From assembly GCA_037367405.1 (NCBI GenBank), contig JAZKJV010006037.1:310001-374000 (forward strand): DNA of 64,000 nt, in the 5' to 3' direction. A program made the position numbers and the translations under genes. The notes below the pieces were generated by a model that ran no database searches, was not told where the DNA came from, and saw only the letters and a list, made by a program, of their open reading frames with translations. Positions 1-11,044 of the stretch are shown here, in pieces; the first letter of the stretch is position 1; the number at the start of each line of letters is the position of its first letter. Source of the stretch: Ottelia alismoides. Its lineage: Eukaryota; Streptophyta; Magnoliopsida; Alismatales; Hydrocharitaceae.

Positions 1-405
1 TCTCCAACCAAGGGTGTCTTACGATTTGGCAAAAGGGGGAAGCTCACTCCCAGATATATAGGACCTTTTGAGAATCTGCAACAGGTTGGAGAAGTGGCAT
101 ATCGTATTGCATTACCACCTCAATACTCGAAACTTCACGATGTATTCCATGTGTCTATGCTGAGGAAGTACACTCCTGATCCTTCACATGTGATCGAGCA
201 TGAGGTCATTGATATTCAGCCAAACTTGACCTTTGAAGAGAAACCCATACGAATCGTCGATCGTAGAGATCATCAACTTCGTCGGCGCATAGTTCCGATG
301 GTCAAGGTCCTTTGGCAGCACCACCAAAAGGAGGAGGCTACTTGGGAGCTGGAAAGTGAAATGCAGGAGAAGTACCTGCAACTTTTCGGTATGTGCCTCT
401 ATTAA
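1..405 (+). CDS. Ty3/gypsy pol polyprotein C-terminus (integrase end plus chromodomain), partial
   Basis: The frame is open from base 1 to a TAA at 403-405, so this is the tail of a longer ORF that begins upstream. Reading from base 1, the first ~30 residues hold the integrase C-terminal GPY/F-type motif PRYIGPFE, followed by YRIALPP and HDVFHVSMLRKY, both typical of plant gypsy integrase tails. The end carries a chromodomain-like segment (PIRIVDRRD ... VLWQHHQKEEATWE), which in chromoviruses guides integration to chromatin. No stop or frameshift is visible in this part, unlike most coding remnants in the window, so the element may be fairly young. A purine tract and LTR follow within 40 bp. 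Confidence 0.88.
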   Translation, partial: SPTKGVLRFGKRGKLTPRYIGPFENLQQVGEVAYRIALPPQYSKLHDVFHVSMLRKYTPDPSHVIEHEVIDIQPNLTFEEKPIRIVDRRDHQLRRRIVPMVKVLWQHHQKEEATWELESEMQEKYLQLFGMCLY

Positions 406-430
406 GAAATTTCAAGGACGAAATTTTTTT

Positions 431-443
431 AAGGGTGGTAGAT
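431..443 (+). other. Polypurine tract of the Tekay-like element
   Basis: A purine-rich run (AAGGGTGGTAGAT) sits directly before the TGTAACGG start of the 3' LTR. In LTR retrotransposons this tract primes plus-strand DNA synthesis. Confidence 0.7.
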
Positions 444-587
444 TGTAACGGCATGGACTTTGTCAACAAAAAAAATTCAAAAGGGCATTATCTTGGATTA
501 AGTGGGTTAATTAATCCATTAAATCCTCTTATTTTCATCTTTAAAACCCCAAGGACTCTCCCCCCACGTCACCCTACCTTGCAATTT

Positions 588-628
588 AGAGAGAGAGTTA
601 GAGAGAGAGAGAGAGTTGGAGAGAGAAA
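588..628 (+). repeat. GA-rich microsatellite
   Basis: Imperfect (GA)n with TT and TTG interruptions, inside the Tekay-like LTR. Confidence 0.85.
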
Positions 629-1266
629 GGGGATATCTCACCGGCATCCCTCTTCATCGTAGGAGAAGGCGGCGTCGAGTCCGAGAAGGAGAACGCGGAT
701 CGACCCCGACGGGTAGAGATAAGCTTTGGATCGAGGTATGTATCGGCTTTAGGATTTCGATTTCTAAATGTATGTATCGGTATAGGTTTTCATATAAATA
801 TTGATTTCGTTAAATAGATCTCTGGTATGTATCGAGTAGATTTACGTTTGAACAACCGAAATCAAAATGTCCATCTCGTACCCTTAGTAAATACATATGT
901 GCACTGATCCGTAGGATAAAATAACTATGTACACGGAATGGATGGAAATATCTATATTAACTCAAACTTATATCATATAATTTCAAGATATCTCTCGTGC
1001 ATGGTATATTTTTTTATATTTTGAATTAAAGAAAGTGAAATAGGTATAATTGATATTTACGTTAGATTTTATTAGAAAAGAAGAATTATCGTCCAACTTC
1101 TCTATAGATTATTATTTTTTTAAACTCATGTTAAGATTAGAATCTTGTGGCTGTGCTTCTTATGGTATAGAATGATTTAAGTCCCTAGTTTATTTTGTTA
1201 TTTAAAGAAATCACAACTGTTATTGGTTACTGTTGCAAGCTTTTCATGTGCCACTCACAATATGCA

Positions 1267-1297
1267 TGTGTGTGTGTATATATATATATATATATAG
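1267..1297 (+). repeat. (GT)n(AT)n microsatellite
   Basis: TG dinucleotides run straight into TA dinucleotides inside the Tekay-like LTR. Confidence 0.9.
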
Positions 1298-1921
1298 ATA
1301 TAGAAGGAGACTGTATTAAAAACTTTATCAAAAAAAAATGCTCATACATCAAAAACCTAAACATCCGTAAAGTTACATGACATGATTACTTACACGTACC
1401 AATTGATTTAGTGGCCGTGAACCTTACCAACGAAATTTAAGGAGCAACTTTTTGAAAGAAAATACAATTATGTATTAAATAAAAATTGAATGGAATTTTA
1501 TATTTATATAAATATAAAATCAAAATATACTTTATTATCGTACTGATACTATGAGAACATTGTAATCCATGACTATAGTTAACGGTTGTGTACAGACTAC
1601 AATACATGTGAAATAAGTTTTCTTTTTATATAGATGGTTGTCACAAGTTAGTATGTGCTCAATAATGAAATATGGTGATAACATCAGTGTATTTATGGAT
1701 TAGTTGACCCAATAGTCTACATACAGAGATCTACTTTATACAACTTGATTCACAAAGTTTCTGAAATGTAGACAAGTTTTATTAAATTAGATGCAAGTGA
1801 ATGCATATTGTATCATATGATTATCTCCCTGAAATTATTAACTTAAATTTACATATCAGTAACAGATTGGTAATATAATTGTATTGCACACATGAAGTAC
1901 AAAAATAATGATTAAGGTACA

Positions 1922-2230
1922 GACTCATAACGAGTCACATGAACGACCGCAAGAGGTCGTATTAGCCGCAAGGGGCAACGCCGCAAGGGGCGTATGGTTG
2001 CAAGGAACCATAGAGGCAAAAGCTAAGTCCTCTACAGTTGTAGCTACACTGTCATGTCATGCCATGGACTGCAAGTGCCAGCGGTTAAAAACGTATAAAA
2101 GATACGTAAATGAATGTGGTGCAAGATAATGGTTTATAAAGAAAAACCATCATGAAAATGTAAAGAATGGTTTAAAAAGAGAACGAACCATTACATGTTA
2201 TGTGAGAATTGGTTTAAAAAGGTTAAACCA
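1922..2230 (+). repeat. Array of short perfect hairpins in the LTR
   Basis: Consecutive perfect inverted repeats: GACTC/GAGTC (1922-1936); ACGACC-GCAAGA-GGTCGT (1943-1960); GCC-GCAAGG-GGC (1965-1976); ACGCC-GCAAGG-GGCGT (1978-1993); ATGGTT-GCAAGG-AACCAT (1994-2011); AGAGG/CCTCT (2012-2033); CTAC-AGTT-GTAG (2032-2043); ACGTAT-AAAAG-ATACGT (2091-2107). Three more have an A/TGGTT stem at 2129-2150, 2166-2192 and 2210-2230. Four neighbouring hairpins share a GCAAGR loop while their stems differ in sequence but stay paired. Function unknown. Confidence 0.85.
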
Positions 2231-2913
2231 TCAAAGTCATGGGGGCTAATATGTAAAAGTGGTTTATATATTTTGTAGGTATGTAAATTACTTGGTATTT
2301 TATGAGATATGTCCACAAGTAGAAATAAATGTTTGTCATGCCTACTTATGCAATTTACCTACTTTACATGTATACCCATGTTTATGAAAGAAGCCAAACT
2401 AAACATGATAGGGATTGAACTTAGACATGCATGGGAATTATCTAGGCACGAAATGATGTGTATGCATGAAAATCTAAGTATATAATTTTTTTTTAACGGA
2501 CCAAGGACCGTTAGAATACCCATGCATGGACCCCCGATGCATACTGGGCATTAGGCTCATCCAAAATTATGTTTGTCAATTTCAGGTGAAGAACAGGGTT
2601 GATTGCATTTTCCGGATCGTGCTTCAGGCTCATTGAGATTTCTGACGTGGTACGATCTATCCGTGAAGATCTAGTGGATATTTGTATGCCCACAGGAACC
2701 ATCGAGTTGTTATTTCTTTTATTTCTGGAATAGTTAAATTTTATTTCCCGGTTAAGAGTTGTAATAATGGAACTCTAGTTTGAATGGATATTTATGGAAT
2801 GGATATTATTTTCTCTGCTCGTTATGTGCCATTTGTTGATAATTTGGTAACAGGTCGGTCGTGCGATCAACTCTCGCATGCTTCCGCCGATTGTCACGAT
2901 CCGTTCCGTTACA

Positions 2914-5743
2914 CATTATGATTAACATTGAAAATGTAAAATGGAGAGAATAACTGAATAAAAATGCCTTCCAGACAACGTATATATTCATGGTTCTTAG
3001 CAGTTTATGCAATAAGTAATTTATAAGAGAGTCGTCAACTTCAATGAAATTAGCATGATCAAAAATATAGAAAGTGGAAGCTATACAAAAGTAATCTACA
3101 AGCACAGACTGTAAAGCTTTTCCATGCGGCAACACCAGCAACACGGGTTGGATCCACACAAAGTAGGTGTGTTTATGAGCAAAGTTGCCCAGTAATGGTG
3201 TAATCAACTGAACAGTGTAAAGTAAAGGTTGTAAAGTGTATAAAGAAGTAACAAGGATAAGCTATCACGATACTGAAGCACTCTCACCAAGTGCAATTCG
3301 AACCCACACTGAACCACAACTATTGCGAATGGAGAAAACAAGATATACTTTTCAAGTGTACAAGTCACTACCAAAACAACCCAAGCTCAAAAGACCATTG
3401 GTAAGAGTTCACAATGGTACAGAATCCTATAAGAATTTGATGTATATTATTTCATAACTCATTTCTCATTGATTCAACTCAAGGAAAATACAAGGGAAAT
3501 ATTCTTATTCTCATTTTACTTTCTCATAAATATTATTTTGATCGTCATTCTTTTATGATTATCCACTAGTATAACCTATCTGGAGGGGTTCATTATTCTA
3601 TACTTTACACAGCCATGCTTGTACTCGTATATGGATATTCACAAATCACAAGGGATGTTTGTTTTGCTTAACACTCTTGCATTGATTCTCGTATGATATT
3701 CTTTAATAATTTCCAATGTGGCCTAAAATCATCATCTAATTGCTTACTAATCATGTTTTCATTAATTAATCATGTCTCGTGGTATCCTACATATTTATAT
3801 CATTATTTCATCTCATTTTCTACTTTTAAAATATTGTTGAGGGCCCAATCAGATTGGTATTGATCAACTAGTGCCACTGGGCTGAGTGAGTTGGTGCTCT
3901 GATTTAGTGTCAAAATTTTCATCTTCGATTTCGAAATATTAAATGCATTGATAGATCTTGGAAAAGGATAAATCTGACCTAAGTTTCATATTTTTCGAAT
4001 AACCGGATCTCTTGGAAAATGCAGCTTAATGTGGAAAGTGATCTGATTTTGTGTCTAATTTTCATCTCCAATTTCAAAATAAATTACACGTGTGGATAGA
4101 GTATTAAACAAAGAAAAATCTGACCTAAGTCTCATATTTTTTCGGATCAATGGATCACTTGAAAAATATGACAAAAGGCAGTGATACAATACAGAAATCA
4201 AATTTTCATGCATTATTGACATGAAACGACGCGCATGCGATGTAGAATGGATGTGGGACCCAACAATAAGGAGTAAACCAAATTCCGTACTTTCGAAGGT
4301 CATTCCCTAGATATCTCCTCCACCCTGAAATAGGTGATTTCAGGGTACTTAGCGTGAAACACATGCGAGTACGACGTGGACCTTGACGAGCTCTTCGAAA
4401 TGGTGCCTTTGAATCGTTGATCGGACGCATGAAAAATTGATGGCAACGGAGCTCTGACAAGCTCTGGGGTGGAGCTCTAGCGAATCCACTTGGTGAAGTG
4501 AGCTAAGTGATCTAGCCACTTGGCTTATATAGGATTCGGATTTACGGCTCAAAAGTCGTAGATGCTCTTATTTTCGTGCGTAGTTTTTGTACACAGTGTC
4601 TATTTTCGATGTTTTTGGGATCTTTGGAAAAGTCTCGAAGAGCACTACAAGGTAGTATTCTATTTGTCCGATTTAGATGTTGAATTAGGTCGGAAATTTA
4701 ATTTTAATATTTTTGATAATTCAAGGCTTCACACGGGTGTCACGAATATACTAGCCTCGTATAGGTAAGAAGCATTTTCTAAAGCATTCCCTTTTTGTAA
4801 GTTTTATTAAAGCTAACCCAACATCTCCATCTCATAACATTTAAATGTCCTCTTGTGGTTCAAAATGCTGGAGAGCATGTATACTTAGAAGGAGATTCCG
4901 TGGGAAAATCTCTAAAGGAAACGACTCCAAACATTCCTCCTTAATATTAGTTATTGCATGTTTTCTGGTCTCACATGTGTATTAAGCGCATGGATCGTAG
5001 ATATTCCTTGTAGAATATATATGAATGGATGAATGGTACTGCTTTCATTCCCTACATTGTGTTTGATGCATGTTGGTATATGATACTATATGAGTTAAGC
5101 ACCATAGCTTGGTTGAGAAAATCACATGGAACTTCGAAAAGGATAGAGAAGCATAAGTACATGAGGAGTAGGATAAGAATAATGTGAATTTTTATGGTAA
5201 ATGTACCTCATGTAATGGGTCAATAAGCGTCAGTATATCCCTTTTTATATACCCATTTAGCTTCTAAAGGTATGGTGTGTAGAAGTAAATGATCAAGCTA
5301 TATCACTGCATCCTTTTATGAGATAATGGTATGCAAATTAAATATTGATGTACATCCCATAAATAAACATCATATGAATTGTATAATGGTAAATAATGGT
5401 ATTCTCGATGTTTATTGATGCATGAATGGATAAACGTTGATTCATTAGTATGTACCACTGTAAAATAAACTTTTACTGATGAAATGGACTATAGCTTGAT
5501 TCCTAGCTAACATATGTGTCGCTGCACGGAGAGTTGTACCATACATGTGATGACCGGTGATAATTCTCTTACATTAAAAGGGAAGTTTTCAAATATGTAG
5601 GATCATTTTTACCATTGGAGCATGTATTATACGATAAGAAGATAAAGCGAGTGTTTAAAAACCTGCTCAAATGATCCCCATAGACATATGATTTCCCTAA
5701 TATAGGATGTGCACAACAAGGTGTTATAACATAAGGCTATAAT
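2914..5743. other. Spacer between elements, no gene recognised
   Basis: AT-rich sequence with only short, unconvincing ORFs on both strands. A diverged tandem duplication is visible at about 3885-4170. A more GC-rich patch at 4200-4540 repeats the hexamer GAGCTC but encodes nothing I recognise. Probably old, eroded repeat DNA. Confidence 0.6.
3885..4170 (+). repeat. Diverged tandem duplication, two ~135-bp units
   Basis: Unit 1 (about 3885-4025) and unit 2 (about 4035-4170) share, in order: CTGATTT-GTGTC, TTTTCATCT, ATTTC-AAAT, AAATCTGACCTAAGT, TCATATTTTT, GGATC and CTTG-AAAAT. They differ by many substitutions and small indels. Confidence 0.7.
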
Positions 5744-6539
5744 TGTTGGGATAACACAAGTATCCCTAATTCCACAATATGTCTTGCAACAAAGATGGCA
5801 CAACACAAATATGGGTTCCCCACATGGGAACCAAATGACAACGATGACAAACAAGATAGCACAAGCAAACCACAACTAGCAACCAAAGAGATAAGAATTT
5901 TAGCGTGGAAATCCTTCCTCAATGTGAGCAAGGAAAAACCCATAAGGCAAGATCGACAACGATTCCATTGGATCAAAATAGAGCCAAATGTTCTTCTCAG
6001 CTTTGTTGCCCAATAAAATCAAGATACAAGTCACGAGCACAACTGATAGTCCTTGAACAACAAACCAACTATCACTCTGTGTATCTAAAATACCACAAAG
6101 GTCAAATCCAAAAAGGATGGAGGCTTCCTTGTGGGCTCCTGGAGGGAGACCCAAACGATGGCTTCAGCTCCTTTGAGCTCCCCAAGCACACAACCTCTAT
6201 GATTCTCCTCTCAAACTTACACATCCCTAACTACTGCTCCTCACCAGCTCGCACGATCGCCGCTCAACCTGAGGTCGCCCAGCTGCTGTCCGAGCAACTA
6301 GAGAAGGGGGAACGAGATCAGTTGCACCCTCTCTCTCTCTCTATCGACCTCTCTCTCGTGTGGAGGAAGATGGGTTCTTCAAACCCTTATTGCTGTGCGT
6401 TTACTGAAATGGCTCGAATTGGGCAATCGAATGGTTGTGCCAAAAAATGATCAACAATGGTCAAATTGCAATAAAAGTCCCTGATAGGGACCAAAAGTGC
6501 AGCTCCCAAGTTGGGATCGGACAAGCAAACCACCCAACA
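5744..6539 (-). repeat. 3' LTR of element F (796 bp)
   Basis: Aligns along its length with 10263-11044, including the unit 'CCAAATGACAACGATGACAA' and a pyrimidine-rich microsatellite near 6330-6358. The two LTRs have diverged clearly (substitutions and small indels), so the insertion is not recent. Confidence 0.9.
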
Positions 6540-6553
6540 ACCTCCCCCTCTAG
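6540..6553 (-). other. Polypurine tract of element F
   Basis: On the minus strand CTAGAGGGGGAGGT abuts the TGTTGGG start of the 3' LTR. Confidence 0.8.
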
Positions 6554-6769
6554 TCCTAATGGGGATGTATGGCTCAGTAATGGTGATCATGAAGTAGTGA
6601 CACCGGTCAGCTCTCTACAGACTTGAAGCTTGTCATGAGTGACTGCCTTGGTCAACATGTCTGAGTGATTCTCATCAGTGTGTATCTTCTTAACATGAGT
6701 TGCTTCTGGTCAATTGCATCCCTCAGCCAATGGTATCCTACATCAATGTATATTTTGCACGAGCATGGT

Positions 6770-7066
6770 GCAAGGTACTCTTGCTCATGTCTATAGCACT
6801 CTGGATATCACAAAACACAATTGGCTCACTATCATCGAATCCAAATTCACCAAGAAAGCGTTGTAACCACATCACTTCCTTCCCAGCCTCTGCTTCTATG
6901 TATTCTACCTCGGTAGTTGAGAGAGAAACACATTTCTATAGCTTGGATTGCCATGATATGGCTCCGCCTGTAAATGTGAAAATGTACCCTGAGGTATATT
7001 TTCTCTGGTCCATGTCTCCTGCCATATATGCATCAATGTAGCCACATAGTTTGGGATCTGACCTCC
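6770..7066 (-). pseudogene. Copia RNase H remnant of element F
   Basis: Minus-strand translation gives a copia RNase H-like domain: CGYIDAYMAGDMDQRKYTSG, then GGAISWQSKL, an in-frame TAG, then STTEVEYIEAEAGKE and FCDIQSAIDMSK. The acidic residues expected at the active site (D of YIDAYMAGD, E of VEYIEA, D of FCDIQ) are present. The stop after SKL sits where copia elements normally have Gln, consistent with CAG to TAG. The domain lies between RT and the 3' LTR, the normal copia position. Confidence 0.8.
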
Positions 7067-7409
7067 CAAACACAAGACACGTACTTGAGGTCCCTCTCAA
7101 GTATCTCAAGATTCATTTTATTGCATCCCAATAATCCTTCCACGGATTGGACATGAACTGCTCACCACGCCCACAACATGGGCTATGTCAGGTCTGGTGC
7201 AAACCATGGAGTACATGAGGCTCCCAACTGCGGACTGATATGAGATATTGGCTATCTCTGTTTTCTCCTCAGAAGTGGATGGACATTACTCTTTGATCAG
7301 GACATGCTAAACACGTGCTGACAAGCTTTGCATTCTTCTTGTTGAACCACTCTAAAACACGTTCAACATAGCTTGCATGTGATAACCACAACATGCGCTT
7401 CTTCATGTC

Positions 7410-7649
7410 TCATGTAATCTGCATCCAAAGGATGTGACTTAACTTGTCTAAATCTTTTATCTCAAACTCCTTAGAGAGTTCTCTCTTGAGCTTTGCAATT
7501 AGGTTGGAATCATGACCGGCAGTTAGCATATCATCCACATATATCAAAAGAATGATGAACCTGTCATTGGGAAGACGACGAACATATACACATGGATCGA
7601 TTATAGTCCTCTTGAAGCCATGTCTTGCCATAAAGGCATCAAACTTCAA
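7410..7649 (-). pseudogene. Copia reverse transcriptase fragment of element F
   Basis: An open segment of 79 codons. It starts MKFDAFMARHGF and contains DPCVYVRR and the RT catalytic box IYVDDML (YVDD intact), followed by LIAKLKRELSKEFEIKDL. These are the conserved blocks of the second half of a Tnt1-like copia RT. The rest of RT lies in other frames between 7650 and about 8000, interrupted by stops, so the enzyme cannot be made. Plus-strand ORFs over this area (for example 7923-8314) are antisense shadows. Confidence 0.85.
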
Positions 7650-8721
7650 GTACCACTGTCACGGGGCTTGCTTCAAAACATAGAGACTCTTCCTCAACCT
7701 ACAAACCATGTGTTCTTTCCCTTTCTCTTGAAATCCATGCAGTTGCTCCATGTAGATTTATTCCTTCAAATCACCGTGAAGTAACATCGTCTTCACATCC
7801 ATATGATCTAGCTCAAGGTCCATGCTAACAACAAGTCCTGGCACCATTCTCATTGAATTCACGGGATGATGGTTGTCTTACTCTCTTTGATCTCCTAACA
7901 TGAGGGTCTACTACGTCGATATGTGGATGAGGCTGCTCCCCCTACACCAGGTCCCCTGGACCTACATCATTGGGGTCTGCATCTTGCTTGTGCTGCTTTA
8001 GCTACCCATCCTCTCCACCTATATCATGTACTAGAGAAGGGTTCGTGTCCTCATCACGGTCATCATCCATGGAAAACTCATCTGCATCACCACCTCTCAG
8101 TATTGTCCTCGGCACATGTCTGAGTCTCATAGAAAGTCACATCCATGTGCCTAGTGACAGTCTTCTTCCTTGGATCCTAGAGACGATATCCAAACTCCTG
8201 ATCTCCATAGCCAACAAAGATACAAGGCACAATCTTGTCATCCAAATTCTTCCTCTACTCCTTTGGTACCAATGCATAAGCTTTGCATCCAAACACCCTC
8301 AAATGAGCATATGAGGTGTCCTTTGTTGTCCAAGCATGCTCTGGAATAGGAAGTCCAAATGAACCGATGGATATCGATTGATGAAGTAACATGTGCTACG
8401 AACCACCTCGGCTCAAAAAGTATTGGGCAACTTCGATGTCTTCAGTGTGCAACGAACTCTCTCAACAATGGTCCTATTCATCCTCTCAACAAGACCAATT
8501 GTGCTGGGGTGTGCCGGGCTCCGTCCTCTCATGCCCAATGTCGTGCTCTGCACAGTAGACCTGAAAAGCTAAGGGAGGTGTATTCTTCCCCATTGTCTGT
8601 GCACAAACATTTCACTAGTTTCCATGTTTCACGCTCAACCATGGCATGGAATTTATTGAAGCAATCGAATACTTGATCCTTCATCCTCATCGCATACCCT
8701 CACGTATTCCTATATGCATCA

Positions 8722-8910
8722 TCAATGAATGTGACAAAATGCATGTTGCCTCCCAAGGAGGTTGTTCATGGGACCACAAACATCATAGTAGAGCAGTTGT
8801 AGTAAGTCTCCCTTCACCTTATATCTGACCCAGAATGACGCACTCCTGCTCTTCCCAACGTCACATGCATCACATGGGGATAGTGTGGTGTCATTGTGGT
8901 ATGGGATCAA
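8722..8910 (-). pseudogene. Copia integrase N-terminal fragment of element F
   Basis: Same frame as the upstream ORF ending at 8929, separated from it by one TAG codon. It contains CDAC, the second half of the HHCC zinc-binding domain (the His pair is in LWHCRLGHMN just upstream), and YYDVCGPM with the first catalytic Asp of the DDE core. The remaining integrase core extends leftward to about 8000 in broken frames. Confidence 0.8.
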
Positions 8911-8928
8911 CTCTCTCTTCCTCAGAAG

Positions 8929-9717
8929 CTACAAGCCTATCTGGTTCATGTGCCCAAGCCGACAGTGCCACAAATATGTGCATGCCTTGCTGGCATGCAA
9001 ACTGCCATCCGTGACCTTCACTCTAGTCATATAAAGTGTGAAACACGGTCTGCCTCTAGCCATGATGAGATAACCCTTGCTAATCTTGCACTTTCTGTCG
9101 CCGAACTTAAGATGGTATCCTTCACTATCTAGTTGTGAACCAGATATAAGACTAAGATGCACACTAGGAACATGCCTTACATTCTGTAGAGTCATTGAGC
9201 ACCCAACATCAGTCTGAATCAAGATGGCACCAATGCCCACAATCTTAGAGTAACTTTTGTTACTCATCAAGACTCGCCCATAATCACCCTTGATGTAAGT
9301 GGTGAAGAACTCCCTATGTGGAGTTACATGATAGGAGGTAGCCGTATCAACAACCCACTCCAAAGTCGTTCCCTGCATGCAAACATTATCTTGAATAGTG
9401 AGAATCACCCCATCTGCATTGTCATCTAACACAACTGCAGCTACATTCCCATCTTCATTATTTTGATTTTTATGTCCTTCAACTTGCTCTCTCTTCCAAA
9501 TCCTACAATCTCTCTTCCAATGACCAAGTTTCTGACAATGGTAGCACTTTCCTCTGCCCTTGAATTTGTCCCTGGATTTCTGCCTCTCCTGTGACTGTCC
9601 TCTACTATTGGATCTTCCTCTCCTCTCGATTGCATACACATGTGAAGAGGAGAAGGTCTCTCTGGATGAGCAACACATGATCTCCTCATTCAAGAGGCTG
9701 CCCTTGACCATGGACAT
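8929..9717 (-). pseudogene. Copia gag C-terminus, protease and pre-integrase segment of element F
   Basis: A 262-codon open frame. Residues ~58-71 form a CCHC zinc knuckle (CYHCQKLGHWKRDC) in a basic region, typical of gag nucleocapsid. Residues ~121-130 (WVVDTATSYH) correspond to the aspartic protease site, with Asp 124. The C-terminus (LWHCRLGHMNQIGL) is the gag-pre-integrase/HH part of the integrase zinc finger. The frame is then stopped by TAG, after which the same frame continues into the integrase. The start codon is simply the first ATG in the open stretch; the natural polyprotein began further upstream in gag. Confidence 0.85.
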
Positions 9718-9951
9718 GTCAACTTGTTGTCATTCGCAGAATTGCTTGCAGTGACAACTAGAGTCTCCCAGTTGTTTGCCAATGAACCCAACAAGAGAAG
9801 TGCCTACAACTCATCATCAAGCTCTAGCCCACGGAACTCAACTGGTTGATATGCTTTGGAAGTCATTCAGATGCTCTGCCACTTTGTTCTTGTCCTTATA
9901 TTTCAAGTTCACCAACTTCTAAATCAAAAAAGCCTAGTTGGTTGCAGTCTT

Positions 9952-10164
9952 CTAGTCATAGAGCTCGGACAGTTTGTCCCACAACTCCTTCGTATTTGTC
10001 TCTTCAACCACATGATGAAATACAGACATGTCAAGACATTTACGAATGGTCTCGATGGCTTTCCAGTTCAACTTTGTCCATTCACCTGCAGACATATTCT
10101 CCGTCTTTGCAGTCTCTCCTTCCACCGGATCGTAGAGGTCCTTGCAATATAAAATGTCTTCCAT
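9952..10164 (-). pseudogene. Copia gag N-terminus of element F
   Basis: A 70-codon open segment just downstream of the PBS. It begins MEDILYCKDLYDPVEG and contains WTKLNWKAIETIRKCL and ELWDKLSELYD, a pattern matching the N-terminal gag helices of copia elements. It breaks off at a stop; between 9951 and 9720 gag continues in disrupted frames to the zinc-knuckle ORF. Confidence 0.8.
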
Positions 10165-10248
10165 CTTGGCTTTCTAAAATCTTCCAATTACTACTTGTGA
10201 TCTTAATCATCGTGCCCTGATTATACTCGCTCATCTTGCCCAACACAA

Positions 10249-10260
10249 GCTATGATACCA
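10249..10260 (-). other. Primer binding site of element F (initiator Met tRNA type)
   Basis: Minus strand TGGTATCATAGC lies two bases inside the 5' LTR edge. It differs by one base from the TGGTATCAGAGC site complementary to plant initiator Met tRNA, the usual copia minus-strand primer. Confidence 0.85.
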
Positions 10261-10262
10261 CT

Positions 10263-11044
10263 TGTTGGGATAACACAAGTATATGTAATTCCACAATATG
10301 TCCTGCAGCAAAGATAACACAATACAAATATGGGTTCCCTACACATGAACCAAATGACAACGATGACAAGCAAGCTAGCACAATCAAACCACAACTAGTA
10401 ATCAAAGAGACAATAATTTTAGGAAACCCTTCCTCAGCGTGAGCAAGGGAAAAATCATGGGCCAAGACCGACAAGGATTCCACTAGGTCAAAATGGAGCC
10501 AAATATTATTTTTGATTTTGTTGCCCAACAAAACCGAGATACAAGGCACGAGCGCAACTGATAGTCCTTGAACAAACAACCAACTATCATTCTATGTATC
10601 TAAAATACCACAAAGCTAAAATCCAAAGAGGACGGAGCTTCCTTGATGGAGACCCAAAATGATGGCTTCGGCTCCTTTGAGGTCTCCAAGCACGCAACCT
10701 CTTCGCTGCTCCTCTCAAACTTGCACAAACCTAGTTGCTGCTGCTCGCAAACTCGCACGACCGCAGCTCGACTCGAGCTTGCCCAGCTGTTGTTTAGCCA
10801 ACTAGAGAAGGGGGAAACGAGATCAGTTGCACCCTCTCTCTCTCTCTCTCGCCTCTCTCTCTCGCGGAGGAAGATGGTTCTTCAAATCCTTGCTGATGTG
10901 CATCTACTAGAATGGCTCGAACTGAGCGGTCGAATGGCTGTGCCCAAAAATTGGATCACCAATGGTCAAATTGCAAGAAAAATCCCTCACAGGGACCAAA
11001 AGTGCAACTCCCATGTTGGGACCGGACAAGTAAAGTGCCCAACA
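10263..11044 (-). repeat. 5' LTR of element F (782 bp)
   Basis: Partner of 5744-6539, with the same TGTTGGG/CCCAACA ends. It carries a CT-rich microsatellite at about 10831-10863. Confidence 0.9.

Larger units (their letters stand above)
1..2913 (+). mobile_element. Ty3/gypsy Tekay(Del)-like chromovirus, 3' part
   Basis: The 3' end of an LTR retrotransposon that starts before the window. Seen: the pol C-terminus (1-405), a short purine-rich tract, then a 3' LTR from 444 to 2913 bounded by the perfect 8-bp inverted ends TGTAACGG and CCGTTACA. The last codons, the 'AAGGACGAAATTTTTTTAAG' type linker and the LTR form are those of Tekay/Del chromoviruses. The 5-bp target duplication should be CATTA (2914-2918); its partner lies outside the window. 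Lineage rests on the chromodomain-like tail and is inference. Confidence 0.85.
444..2913 (+). repeat. 3' LTR of the Tekay-like element (2,470 bp)
   Basis: The boundaries are set by the perfect inverted termini TGTAACGG (444-451) and CCGTTACA (2906-2913). The LTR is AT-rich and non-coding. It holds a GA-rich microsatellite near its start, a (GT)n(AT)n tract at 1267-1297 and a dense cluster of small hairpins at 1922-2230. No second LTR copy is in the window, so its age cannot be judged. Confidence 0.85.
5744..11044 (-). mobile_element. Ty1/copia element F (Tnt1/Tork-like), decayed, full length
   Basis: Two LTRs in direct orientation (5744-6539 and 10263-11044) start TGTTGGG and end CCCAACA. 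Minus-strand order is 5' LTR (right), PBS matching initiator Met tRNA (TGGTATCA-AGC), gag, zinc knuckle, protease, integrase, RT, RNase H, polypurine tract, 3' LTR (left). Domain order with integrase before RT defines Ty1/copia. The coding region is broken by stops and frameshifts. The flanking pentamers are ATAAT (5739-5743) and ACAAC (11045-11049), compatible with one target duplication altered by two C-to-T transitions. Confidence 0.92.

Noticed and set aside
1943..2011. CRISPR-like or tRNA-like repeat
   Set aside because: Units are short hairpins with differing stems and no spacers, inside a plant LTR; no cloverleaf or A/B boxes.
1908..2129. 73-codon ORF in the Tekay-like LTR
   Set aside because: Coincides with the hairpin array; the protein is low-complexity and explained by it.
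5795..6626. ORFs of up to 181 codons in the left LTR of F
   Set aside because: They lie within an LTR, are not kept at similar length in the right LTR and carry no domain.
7923..8676. Plus-strand ORFs over element F
   Set aside because: Antisense shadows of copia integrase and RT, whose motifs are clear on the minus strand.
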